A stretch of 64,000 nt of DNA. Source: Tubulanus polymorphus (lineage: Eukaryota > Nemertea > Palaeonemertea > Tubulaniformes > Tubulanidae). The notes beneath the pieces are model-generated. The model worked only from the letters and a program-made list of their open reading frames with translations. It made no database searches and was not told the origin of the DNA. The position numbers and the translations under genes are program-made. Of the stretch, positions 1 through 11,800 are shown in pieces. Each line of letters starts with the position of its first letter. Position 1 is the stretch's first letter. The stretch is from contig NC_134025.1 in the NCBI RefSeq assembly GCF_964204645.1, forward strand, positions 22,226,001 through 22,290,000, written 5' to 3'.

Positions 1-452
1 GCTGTCCCAATCATTTATCTAGAACAGCTGATTTCTGAAAGGGGCACTTCATCGGTCTGACCCTGATATCTTCGGAATTTATCAAACAAATAAAATGATG
101 TTTAGAACCTATGTGTATTTGCTGATAAATCTTATCTTCACCTTCTCTGTGGTGAATGTACACAACATTTTTAATGAAACACAATATACAGTCTGAAATA
201 TGTATTTCGGGCCAGATAGCATGCACGTGGAGTATGAAAGCAAAATTTCAATGAAAAAAAAATCAATCCGATTTTTACGCGGTCTGGGGGTATTATGGCA
301 AAATGCCGATGGACCAAAGTTCCCAAATGAGCTATCTTCAAAATACTCAGAATACTACCATTTGTCTGCCCGAGTAACTGGGAGATGTAGAAAAGTTCAA
401 CGAAACGTCGAGAGTATTAAATTAAAACATTTGTTCTTTTGATGTTTTGCAG
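1..452 (+). other. Intron of the cyclin D gene (3' part)
   Basis: No coding similarity is visible here. The stretch ends in a pyrimidine-rich acceptor, TTTTGCAG at 445-452, directly before the penultimate cyclin D exon. The earlier cyclin D exons, including the cyclin box, must lie left of the window. Confidence 0.6.
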
Positions 453-1698
453 ATTCAAATTTCATATTGTCACCACCGTCGATGATAGCCGGTGCCAGCA
501 TAGCGGCAAGCATCAGTGGACTGATCGGACCGCAGTGGGTCAAAATATTGAATATCCTCGATCATCTACAACGCGTTACAGGAATAGAATCGGTGAGTTT
601 ATTAAAACACTACACGTGGCGAAGAAGGAATTTTTGTTCCTTTTCCAAAATCAACATAAAACAGTAAAAAATGTCACCTTTACAATACGAAGTTACCGCT
701 GCCTGCAGCTTTAGTTCAGCGGTTGCTTACAATCTTAGTGGGTTGTTTATTTGATAGCCTGGTTATATTATTTAGATGGGTGGCATTTCTCTGATGATTT
801 TACCTTCGGTCGCCTGCCTGCCTCTCTTGCTTATTCAAAGCAGAAAAACTTTTTGAGTGGTTGACCTAGAAAATTACATTCATAAAAGGTGCCTTTGTAG
901 TATAAAGTATCATGGTACATCGGGTGCAGTCGACTCCTAAGCCAGTAGCCTAGTGTTCACATCTGTAACATTGTCAAAGTTTTGCAGCAGCGCGAGAAAG
1001 GAGAATCTACTGGCCTGTAAATAGAGTTATGTACTCAGGACATGCTATCCATGCTAGCACAGATATATGTGAAACAATTAACATAATTCTTTGATTTACT
1101 GAATTAATGAACGATCAAACCATTAACCCTAAGTGACTGCACACCAAATTGTAGGCGGTATCCATTGAGATCCTGTAACTGATGATAATGATAGCTTTCG
1201 ACTTTCCTAGCCACCGCGTAAATAAATAACCGATGGTCAGTCACTGGGGGCCACTTTCCACCGGGTTGTGGTAAACACATGTAATGCTAGCTAAACAAAC
1301 TGGTCTTATCGACAGATCAACAGATAGATGGATTGTTACTAGTTAAAGATACTATTTTTACTGCAAATGTAGAATTTGTGAGAAAAAGTGTAATGTTTAA
1401 GTGCAATAGTTTTACACAAACTGGGTACATTTACATTGCATGGTAAGGCATTGATAATGAAGATAACTTCGTGGCTGACATTTATTGTTCATTAACTTCT
1501 TTGATAGTGATTTCATGCGAAACTAATCAGTTGCTGTTTCATTTTTGCGTTTTGCAGGATTGTCTAGCGTCGTGTCAAGAACTAATCGAACAAACGCTAT
1601 CAAGCAATGTGCCCCATCTAAATCCGCCGCCGCAAACGAAGATCGAACATCACGAGCACCCCCTCACCCCGACGGACATTCAGGACGTGCACTTCTAA
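453..1698 (+). CDS. ccnd: G1/S cyclin D, last two coding exons (partial)
   Basis: These are the C-terminal two exons of a D-type cyclin, the regulatory partner of CDK4/6 that drives Rb phosphorylation in G1. Exon 453-592 enters in phase 1 and encodes the second cyclin-fold helix motif PPSMIAGASIAASISGL, matching the PPSMIATGSVGAAICGL region of vertebrate D cyclins. The donor GTGAGT at 593 ends the exon in phase 0. Exon 1558-1698 opens with DCLASCQELIEQTL, corresponding to DCLKACQEQIEAVL, and the intron sits at the same place as in vertebrate CCND genes. The tail ends TPTDIQDVHF then TAA (1696-1698), corresponding to TPTDVRDIDL. That motif carries the threonine whose phosphorylation marks D cyclins for degradation; here it lies in LTPTD. 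The N-terminal exons are off the window. D-type assignment is secure; one-to-one orthology to CCND1, 2 or 3 is not decided. Confidence 0.9.
593..1557 (+). other. Cyclin D last intron
   Basis: Donor GTGAGT at 593 and acceptor TTTTGCAG ending at 1557 join a phase-0 intron. I see no exon, RNA gene or repeat inside it. Confidence 0.75.
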
Positions 1699-2905
1699 AC
1701 CGGGCCGTCTGTCCCGCGAAAGTTATATCCGGATCGGCGTTAGCCGGCGAATTATCCAGGCAGGATTCGGAAGCGAATAATATGAACTATCAATGGCTTT
1801 TTTCGGCGGTGCTATTTTTCTCCTCCAAGTTGAGAGACTATTCGCAAGATCAGTGCCTTACGCTATATAAGAGACGGCCTGTAAAGAAAGTGTGATATCG
1901 TGACCTTAATTCATTGGTGCTGTGTATGTATAGAAAAAAAAATAATGATGTGGTCACTATTGAATCAATGCATGATGAGAAAATGAATCCAATAAGAAAA
2001 AGAATTAACTCGGGGAATAATAATCTAGTACTGTGTATTATTAGTCTATGTACTTCCAACATTAGATACCTTTTCCTTATTATTTATTTCCGATTGTTTG
2101 ATGGATTGATTGATTGGTTGATAGACCCATGTGTAATTTAAAGAATGCGTATTTAAGTCTATTTAAAAAAGAAGAATGAACATCGAAGCTACAATGCCAA
2201 AAATGCTTGGCTCACCTCATTCGAATTTCTGTGATATATGTACGATACTTAAGATGTTGCCTAAGTATTTGTGTTTTTGAGACGTGACGAAAATCTGAGA
2301 ATTTTCATGTGATGTATTGCATTTTCAAAACAGCATTTTCCAGTTGATATGTGTTGCATTTAAATTCTGTTCAGTGTGTAAATCAATGCATTTATTTTAA
2401 GTTGTATTCCTTACTGAATGAAACTGCCAGTCGATGATGGTCAGTTGGATGATGCATTTGAAATATGTATTTTATGTATATAATTTTTTATACTCACGAC
2501 GGAACGAAAAATGTGTTTGATTCAGTAGTTGTATGAGCGAGCCTCGGGAACAAGACGATTTGTCTATTGATTTTATTAGCGGGTGATTGTGATTTTTTCG
2601 TGAACAAATAATCGAACAAATGAACAAATAATGTTCGCTAACGATAGTTTTTGAGAACGGTAGATGGTGCTAGCAAAAAATGAAATTAATAGGGGGAGAG
2701 ACCACTCCTCGCTGATCCTCCGAAAGTAAAATGTGAGTGCGGAGCTGATGTTATTTTCTTTGTAAATTTTTGTGCAGTAAACCTTTTTTTTTCGTGTTTG
2801 CGCGTAGGTCATGTGTAAATTAAGAATATTATATAATAATTAGCTATATAGCTGGCCAAACATTCAGGATTCTTTCAGGAGAAAATAAATATTATCATTA
2901 TCATA
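1699..2905 (+). other. Cyclin D 3' UTR with poly(A) signal
   Basis: This AT-rich stretch follows the stop codon without splice-quality exons. A canonical AATAAA lies at 2884-2889, about 1.2 kb after the stop. A second AATAAA at 4767-4772 could give a longer form, as long 3' UTRs are common in D cyclins. The choice between them is inference. Confidence 0.45.
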
Positions 2906-3590
2906 TTCGATAAGCTGGGTTGAATTTCGATTTATGCATTTATATATGCATTAGCCGCTTTGGTCAGTGTTTAGTTTTAGATTTCGACATTTTGGACCCA
3001 TCTTCAAGAGACGGTCTATAAAGGCGCGAAGACGGTCGAATCACGGCGGGGTTTGAAATGTCAGAATAATTGTTGTGATAATTTTTTTAACCGGGTTCTT
3101 ATTTAATTAACGATATTTTCTTTTAATTTATCTTAATCATATCTGCCTCCGAGACCCTTTTAACCCATTATCTTCGTAATGTATCAGAATGACGCTGCTA
3201 TATTTTATGCGAAACGTGCTGTGAAATGTGGAAAACCATTTCTTTTTATATTTCTCTTAAAAATTCCTTTTAATCTTTTTTTCGTATTTCTTCACCTCTG
3301 AAATATCATTCGTGGTAACCCAATTTCGAAATCTAACAAAAAAATTAATTCAAAAAAAAAATGTTCAAATCCTTTATTACTAAAAGGTCTTCACTTTGTA
3401 TGTAAAATGGTTGAAAAATTGATTCGGAACTGATTCCAAAAAAAAAAAAATTTGTATAAATTCTTCTGCGGTTATTATTGAAAACGTTTCACTTTTCTTA
3501 GTTTGTGTAAATAGCACTACTACGGTATATCGTTTTGTACATTATGCGGGTTTTAGTAGGAATTGTGGTTTCCTGTGCTTCATTTGAAAA

Positions 3591-3614
3591 TATATATATA
3601 TATATATATATATA
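3591..3614. repeat. (TA)n microsatellite
   Basis: About twelve uninterrupted TA dinucleotides. Confidence 0.9.
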
Positions 3615-4828
3615 AAAAACTTTATAATTTAAAAATAAATTATTTCAAAAAAAATGGGAGATAAAAAGGGTTAAGGGAATAGCTCTATTACGGTATATCA
3701 TTATGTATGTAGCAGACCAATACGACGGCGCAGTCCTCCAAATTTTTATTACAATATATTTGCCTAGGCTTCCATGTATGTTAATGGGTACTACTGGTGG
3801 TTCGAAATTCTGATGAAAAAAATATTCGTTAAAAACAACACAAAAAAATTACGATGAAATTTAAGAAACCGCGATAAAATCAATTTAAACCAAAGCTTGA
3901 AGTTGATAATGGTTATGTAAAAAAATGGAATGGTATTTGGATATTGTATATATTTTATTTGACGCGTTTGTTAATGGATGTGTTTTGAGATATAGTTTTT
4001 GTTATGAGTTGTAATTGATTACGAAAAAAGTTTTTTATGACAGTGATGTACTTATGAGGCATTTGAAAACGCGAGGGCTGAAATTCACTTCGGGCGTGTG
4101 TGTGAGTGTGAATCATTGTGAATATTTTCTCGAAAAACCTCGAAAAAAGTTTTACTTCTACCGGGATATGAAATGATGTATCTGTGTATATTTCGTATTT
4201 TAGTGACCAGATTTTGAAACTGGCGCGAATATACAGGAGAAATAAAACGAAATTCAAATCTGTCCCAATTCTAAACACGTGTCTGAAAGTTGATAACTAC
4301 CTCGACTGGTGAACTGAAAAAAAAACCATTCCATGTTTTGTCGTCGATATGACTGTGGATGAGGCTGTGTACGCTACTACTAGATATGGGTTGAGTTTAT
4401 AAATCTTAGAGAGCGCGAAGACGTATATATTACTCGGCGATGTCTTTCAAAGCTCACAAGGGAAACATGTGACCATTTTCCCAATGTCCCCATGTGAAAG
4501 GCTTATAATCTTTGTCACAATTCTTGACCTTTAATTCATCCTGTAGTTGTGATTAAATTTACACTGGCTTGTACCTTTATCAATCCAAATAGTATACTTT
4601 TATGTGAAATCTGTTCAAAGTTCAAGTGTTTGTGATGATGATGATGGCTGGGATTGTGTTCTTGATAGTGACGAAAAATTTTCGGTTTTGTTTAGTACGG
4701 AGATTTTCTTGTTCGCCATTTGGCATATCGTGTTACGTCTGTACGCATTTATATATGAAGAGATGAAATAAAATTTGGAAAAAAATCACTTAAAAAATGT
4801 GTCATCTATTGAAGGATTGGATTGTCTT

Positions 4829-5097
4829 GATCTCAAAATAGGGTTTGTCCCCGTTATGGTAGATTTCGTAGATTTGGTTCGGTGTTCCTTACAAACCCAC
4901 CACACCTGCCAGGAGCGAAACGGCGGATTTGATTTTGAAATCAGAAATCGAAGTACGGATATATATTAGTGTGATCAGCGGTGGAATTTACAGAATCTTA
5001 TGTTTAAGTGGAAGCATATAATTGGGAAATTCGGTTCCGGTTCATTCAAACAGTCTTCCAACCAGCCTGAACCGGCAACTGATTGAGATTGGAATAT
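4829..5097 (+). repeat. Dispersed repeat family A, copy 1
   Basis: One of seven copies in the window sharing an ordered set of blocks: CTCAAAATAGGG, then a TGTTCCTTACAAACCCACC-type block, CACACCTGCCAGGAGCGAAAC, a GATTTTGAAAT block, GAAGTAC and CCAGCCTGAACCGGC. No coding capacity is visible. Other copies: 9781-9915, 21052-21268, 30499-30640, 38254-38375, 46266-46388 and 54862-55101 (reverse). Confidence 0.75.
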
Positions 5098-5593
5098 CTC
5101 ATTGGAGCGCAGTTGCTTATGTCTGAAGTCATTCGGTTGCTGTCTTAATTAAACATTGTTTTGAATAATAATAGCTGATGCGTGTTTAGTTGAAGAGCTT
5201 TCACGTTTTTGGTATACCAAGATCTTCAAAATTGTTCAGATCATTATAAAATGACGCATATTTTAATCTTTGAGACAAGACGAGTGGGATTGCTGCGTCC
5301 TGGACATTGTATATATATATATATCGACAATCTTCAAAAGTGGTGAATGGCCTATGAGATCCTTTGAAAATTAAGTGAGGCCATGAAGCTATGAGCTCAA
5401 TTTCGGATTGTGTGTAGGAGGAAAATCTACGTAAAAATTGACCCAGACTCCGGAAAGCCCCAGTCGTTGAACCGGGACAAGCGATAATAAGTAAGGAATT
5501 TAACATTTCGAATGGTTTATTCTAGCTGTATGCACGGATTTGGACTTTTCCCTGTTCGCAGTAGCGAGTTATTGATCCTTCGGTGAATGTCAG

Positions 5594-5790
5594 AGCCCAA
5601 TGCAGAGGACGCAGGGAAACGGGAGGGAAACGCATAAACATGGAATCTTACATGTTTGATCTCGCAAACATTGTTTTCCGAAGAAACCAGGGTTTCGTTT
5701 CTCGTAATCGCACACGATATAGAGAAACGCTCGGGGAAACATGTTTTTGTCTCCTGTTTTCGAGTTTCCCTACGTCGTGTGCGATGGGCT
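5594..5790. mobile_element. Small foldback (MITE-like) element
   Basis: The left end, AGCCCAATGCAGAGGACGCA followed by GGGAAAC, is an imperfect inverted repeat of the right end, GTTTCCCTACGTCGTGTGCG followed by ATGGGCT. A further GTTTCTC/GAGAAAC pairing lies inside. It is about 200 bp long with no coding capacity. The target duplication is not clear. Confidence 0.4.
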
Positions 5791-6598
5791 TAGGATCTCG
5801 CACTAAAACTTGACTCTGGGTGGCACGGGCCGTTTTGGCGCGAATCTAACAACACTTTATAGATACTCAATAATAGATAATCATCGTTAGAAAATTACGG
5901 TCCGTCGAGCATCACCTGGCTAGATGCTTGTATTACATTTTTACATCTATTCAGAAATCCCAAGTAAAAAAGGGGCAACTTTTTAGTTCTCCTGGACCAG
6001 TGCCTGTCAACAGTTACTACGTCATTAGCGCTTTTTGCCTCGGGGTATCATAAACAATCAAAACCAACTTAACTAAAATATTCCTCCCACTCCAGCAGAT
6101 AATCTTCAGGTGAGAGGCGCTCAGAATGACGGAGTGTCCGCTTTCTAGCTTGTGTAATACAGATGCTCTCCCCGGATACCGTAAAAAAACCCAGCTGTAA
6201 CAACTCGCCGTATCTGATGCATAAATCCTGCGAAGATATCAGCTTGACGGGGTGTTTCAATTCTGCTTGACTGGAAAAAACGTTTACACTACCGGTACTA
6301 ATTCTTTCCTGCTGCAGTTGAAATTGAACGATTTCAAGTCAACGGCCGTCTGATAGAGTTCGCAACCGTCAACCCAGCAGATACCCTCCTAATGATCCCT
6401 ATCAGTCTTATCTTCTGCGTCGAAGTTCGTAATTGAACGAATTAACGCTATACTATAGCTTAAAATAGTCGCAGAGAACCTCGGCCTTCCCACCAGATGG
6501 CATCTGGTCTCAGTGTTTCCCCAGTTCTCATCGCACCTATTCCATCGTTTGAAAACAGCAAATCAACAACAATGTTCTAACTTCGTGTTTTGATAGAT

Positions 6599-6604
6599 TT
6601 TATT
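6599..6604 (-). terminator. Candidate poly(A) signal of the zinc-finger gene
   Basis: TTTATT on the + strand reads AATAAA on the - strand, about 760 nt beyond the stop codon at 7361. It is the first canonical hexamer I noticed downstream. Not tested. Confidence 0.35.
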
Positions 6605-6663
6605 TCGTCTAGATTGACAATCCTTGTGAACTGAAAGAACCGTCAGAATAATATCCATCATTA

Positions 6664-6687
6664 AATCATGGACTCGAGTCCATGATT
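6664..6687. repeat. Perfect 24-bp palindrome
   Basis: AATCATGGACTC at 6664-6675 is followed at once by its exact reverse complement, centred on CTCGAG. It would lie in or near the 3' UTR of the zinc-finger gene. Confidence 0.85.
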
Positions 6688-7360
6688 AAATCAATAACAA
6701 ATATACGCGTATAATTTAAAACAAAAATGTAACAAATGCCTTTTTTATGGGCTCGTCATAACGCCAGATGGGACTACGATGTAGTGAGCCTAAACCAGGT
6801 AACGCTAGGTATTGAAATTATACTCACGGATTGAATTCTTTAGATACTTAAACTCTTCAGTAGAGATCAGATTTACGATGTTAATGCTCAGGTTTGTGCG
6901 AGCAGGCCCGTGCCGAGCTTTTTAGAGGAGCAGTTCTATTTCAAGAAAAGGGGCACTTTTATAATTCCTTGTGAAAAAGGACAGATATTGAATATGTTTT
7001 TTTTCGATGGCCTAAACTTAAACAACGTCTCATTTATAATTTGTTTGAAATTAAATAACATATTTATGATAATTACTTTTCATTTTCCAAAAAAAAATCA
7101 TGAAAAATTGTATCCAAATTTCGAAAAATGTTGACCCAAATATTTTGACTCTCGAGTTTTTGGAAGGCACTTTTTGAATACCCCCTCGACACGGGCCTGT
7201 GAGACAATAGTAGAGATCATGTATTAATCATGGGTGACCATTGGACTAAAAAGTGAATTTGTTCTCTCGAACTGGTTCGAGACTGGTCCGCGGTTCATTT
7301 CATCGACATCGATACCGGTTTCGATTCGTTTCATCCGATTCATATCCTGCGAAGCACCTA

Positions 7361-8853
7361 TTATTCTACGACGGGCTGAGCCTCTTGTTTGATTCTACCT
7401 TGAAGCGAATCGCCGCTTTCAGTCTTGATTCGTTCCGACTGTTCAGATTCGACTCGCGAATCGGTGTTTACGTCTGCAACTGCTGCGATAGTTTCGACGA
7501 TTGTCGCGTTGTCCGTGGCGGAATCGATCAATTCCGTCTGCAACTGATCGGTGTTCGTTTCGTGTAGTTCTTGTGACACGATTTGATTAGCCGCCAACTG
7601 GTATTCAACCCCTTCGAGCAGGTTTCCGCCCTCACTCGCCGCCAACCGCGCCAACTGTTAAAATATGCAAAAAGAAAATACGAATAATGAGAAGAAAGAA
7701 TAGGTACAGGATAACATACTCAGACATGGTCTACTTGGACTTTTGACTAGCACGTACAAAAACGAAATCATTTTTCTGACCCTTTTTCCTCAACTGGGAC
7801 TTAACCAATTTAACCAAACCAAGTTTGTCGATGTAAGGAAAAGTTAACTGTATTTAATTCTTTTTTAAATTTTTACGATATCAGAAGCCGGTTCCACAGA
7901 CTCTAGACCCAGTTCGACACTTCGAAATCAGTGGTATTTTTCAAAAGACTTTCTAAAATAAATTGAGGAAAGATGCAGCTATTCATCTATGTTATGCTAT
8001 ATATTTCACACACACACCTCTGTAGCATCAATAACGCGTCCGTCGTCCAAAGCAATACACGTCTCATCTGTCATCACGACGTTGTCACCTGTAAAATAAT
8101 AAACATGGACGTGAGATTCAGAAATGAAAGTTGCCAATTGCTCAAAGAATGTGTTTAGATATAATAGTAACGACTGAAATCATATCGTCATCAGGGTATT
8201 TAACGTAAGGATCCCAGGCATCAGTTCCATAATTCTATCATAGATTTAACTCGCACGACATTGAAAACAATTTAGTTTTCAGTTATTATCTCTAAAGAGT
8301 GAAATCTAACACTTAACCGTGGAACTGGATGCAGCTCCAAAATTGGGAATTCAAATTTCACACTGCACTTAACCCTATCAGTGCATCTACACCGCAGTGC
8401 GGTGTATAAATCAGTGATAGATTTTGCTAGTTGATGTAATTAGTAATTATCTCTTGAAAAATGGCAGCACCTGTCAAGCATAGTGAAATAGTAATCACTA
8501 ATGATACACCGCATCGCGGTGTAGATGCACTATAGTGGTATTCCCGTTATTCAGCACACTAGGGAAGAATTTTTCAAAATTTTCAAATTATCTCCAGCAC
8601 TATAGGGTATTAATTAGTCAGCACTGAAAGGGTTGTTAAAATCACAAAATTGGAAATTGACTGGTTATATATTCAAATCTAACAGTACACTCAACAGGTT
8701 ACCTAACATTAAACAACTTTTGACTTAACAGGGCTATGATTTGTTTTAATGCCTAACACACCTACCTTGCATAATGATTTGCTGACTAGCGACATTTTGG
8801 AAAGCTGTGTCACTACTGGAAAAATCAACTAAATTCATATCACAGCCATGTTC
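7361..8853 (-). CDS. Zinc-finger gene exons 13-15: acidic C-terminal tail
   Basis: Exons 8853-8766, 8088-8018 and 7654-7361 encode the last 151 residues. They are rich in Asp, Glu, Gln, Thr and Ala, for example VVMTDETCIALDDGRVIDAT, and have no recognised domain. The stop is TAA at 7363-7361. The tail ends SLQGRIKQEAQPVVE; the IKQE context resembles a sumoylation consensus (hydrophobic-K-x-E), as does IKTE nearby, both by pattern only. Confidence 0.8.
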
Positions 8854-11800
8854 CTGCAAAGAATCGAATAATTGGTATGGCATATGGAACATAATGTATT
8901 GAGTGCTACAATGATTTGAGTGCTACGGTCAAACACAATAGTTGTCGTATTACTTCATCTCTATTTTTGAGTCCCAGCATTTCCAATTCAATTTATTAAG
9001 TCCCAACAATTTACCCAGTTTACTGAACGATCCCAACTATGAAGACTAGTCAAGTGAGCGAATTGGTGCGCACATCAAATCTGCCATACCAGAAGTCATA
9101 TACAACCACCTATGTACGCCTAATTGAACCAGCACGTGTTCGTGATTCATTTTCATGCTGAGAGTAACTCTACACATTTCTAAAATCATTCTTATACCAT
9201 AGGGATCGATTTAGGGAAAAGCCTATATCAATGAAACATACGTGTTCGACACTTTGGATGTACTAGAAATTTCTGCTAATGGCCGCTGTCTCCACAAACA
9301 GCCGACATATGACGTTTATCGCATTGCAAGTGCTTTGATATTGCTAGCAAAATGCGGTAAATTTCCGTCACCTTCGTATATGTGTCTGGCAGCTAACGTG
9401 TTAAATGATTTTCCTGAATCATTTCTAAGATCGTTTGTTCGCCGCTTACCTTCATGCCCTCCTCCGACTTGAATATATTTCCGCACCTATCACAGACTAA
9501 GTCCAATACGCGACTTTCGGAATGTATTCGTTCGATGTGTTTCCTAATATCGGTGAATGTATAGCCGTAGAATTCGCAGAGACCGCATTTGAAATCTCGT
9601 TGGCCTTTATGTCTGCAAATATTCATACGTCATGCATTTTACAAGAAGTAAAAGTTTACTTTACATAGTGAAACCTAGTTTACTTCCGGATTGTAACAAA
9701 TTTCTTTGTTATAAATAATAGTTTGTTTATCCACATTTTGTTTATAGACGGTGATGCAGTGTTCTCCACAACAGATTTTTTAATCTCAAAATAGGGATGG
9801 ACACTGTTATTTATTTGATTGGTCGATTTCGTTTGATTTGCTTTGATTTAGTGTTCCTTACAAACCCACCACACCTGCCAGCAGTGAAACAGGCCGGCAG
9901 TGAAACAGGGGGTTTAGAGTGGCGGCCAACCCCTTTCATCTTTACATCCCCCCTCTGAAAATCCACCAACCCTTACGAAATATCAGCTACCCCTACCAGA
10001 AATAGAAGATTACACCAAAATGAAGCTAAAGTTTCTGTATTTTTGGGGGGATTGAAAGCCTTGCTACTTCAGCAGTCACGATGTCATACACTTAACAATA
10101 AGTGCAGCCCCTTTAAAAATGGATACGGACAACACTATGATGAGTTGATACGATTTGACATATCAAGGCCTACTGCTTAGCAGTGATATGTCAACTTCTA
10201 TCATTTACCTTTTGACATGTAGTTCTTTGTTCTTTATATGCCTGAACGGTTTTCCGCATACTTCACAAACGTGCTGGGGTGCTTCGTGGACTAGCATATG
10301 TTTGGTCAGGTCAGACTTCTCGCAACCCCTACAAAGAAGAATAGATTTCGCTGCGCTTTAAATACTAAGTGAAAGTCCTGGAATTGGTACAATTCAGAGA
10401 CCCTTTGTGTGTACGTATTACTAGGAGTGGCTTGATTCTAGTTCTGTAAGGACTCTGCGGAAAGTTTTCAACAAGGGTGAGGTGTGAAAGGTGCGCTTTC
10501 TATTTGGTTTGTCAGTCAGAGTGTCAGTCAATGCCCGAGGACCAATCTTTAGATTTGCTATCTTTTCAAAACTTACGCAATGAAGCATAATCAACACTCA
10601 CCGGTAATCGCATATGTTACATTTGAATGGCTTCAACGGAGCGTGTATTCGTAAATGGCGCTTCAAATGAGCTTTGCGCGTGAACTTTTTACCACAGACG
10701 TTGCATTCGAACAGCACTTCAGCCGGTAGATGAACCATCTTATAGTGCATCTTTAATATGTACGTATCCTAGAGAAAATGAACAACGAACGATATTTATC
10801 GTATTCATAATGCTACAGTCAAACAGGCATATGTCGTCATAGTTGGGATGATTATTATGTTGACACGAGTTATCCAAGTAACTGGAAATATATGAATGGG
10901 TACTCTAATAGTCAGTGAAGTGCCAAATTACCCGAGATCGACTGTATGAAATGAAATCTGGAGTTTTTGGTTGATAGAAATCAGGATTGTGGTGCTCTAC
11001 CAGACTCGGGAGAGTGTACCGTATTATGGTAGCATTCAACTTCATTTTTTTTCAACTGACAGAATATTAGTTGTTCATCGATCCGAATTTTGCCATTCGA
11101 ACCAAATATCTACAGTCAACCGCCCACCCATATACCGCCACCCCTGCCTATTGCCAGGTTTCTCAATCTGCATCTCGATACAAATACAAAGTAAAAAGCA
11201 AAGTGTCGTGTGGGGCGGTGTGGCCGAGCGGTTAGAGCATTCAGCTCTGGGAAGCCAGGTCGTGGGTTCGAACCCCGTACATTGCCGTAGTGTCCTCGGG
11301 CAAGACACTTATCCCAAGACACATTGCCTCTCTCCACCCAGGAGTAAATGGGTACCTGGCCTGATAGATGACTCCTGAGCGTTTGTTAGCAGCTCAGTGT
11401 TACTTCTCCCCAAGGAGAGATGACTGATACATGATAGAGTATAAAATTGGCCGGGGTAATAATATCGAAAAAATGTAAAGTGCTCTGAGCAGCCTGGCTG
11501 GATTTAGCGCTATATAAGACACATATTATATATTATATTATTATAAAACACCCCCGATATACCGCCATACTCTCTATACCGCCAAAATTGTTCTGCACCG
11601 ATGTAGGCCGTATTTTCGGGGGTTTGCTGTACACGTATCTATACGGTTTTATAAACAACACACACACACACACACACCTTGTAACGTTTCCCGCATACAG
11701 AGCAGACGCAGCCTTTCTCATCGTGTCGCATCATGTGCCTTTTAATAACATACGCGTAGTCGGCCGTGAAATGACAAATATGACATATATTCCGCGGATG

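Larger units (their letters stand above)
2906..7360. other. Intergenic region between convergent genes
   Basis: The region separates the 3' ends of the cyclin D gene (+) and the zinc-finger gene (-). It holds a TA microsatellite, one copy of a dispersed repeat (4829-5097), a small foldback element (5594-5790) and a 24-bp palindrome (6664-6687). I see no gene in it; the open frames are short and have no family motifs. Confidence 0.6.

Noticed and set aside
11212-11286. Functional tRNA gene
   Set aside because: Pol III boxes are present, but the acceptor stem does not pair and the sequence continues into a SINE body with an AT-rich tail.
10971-11378. 135-residue frame on the + strand and overlapping - strand frames
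   Set aside because: They run through the SINE; the tRNA-like head and body explain the sequence.
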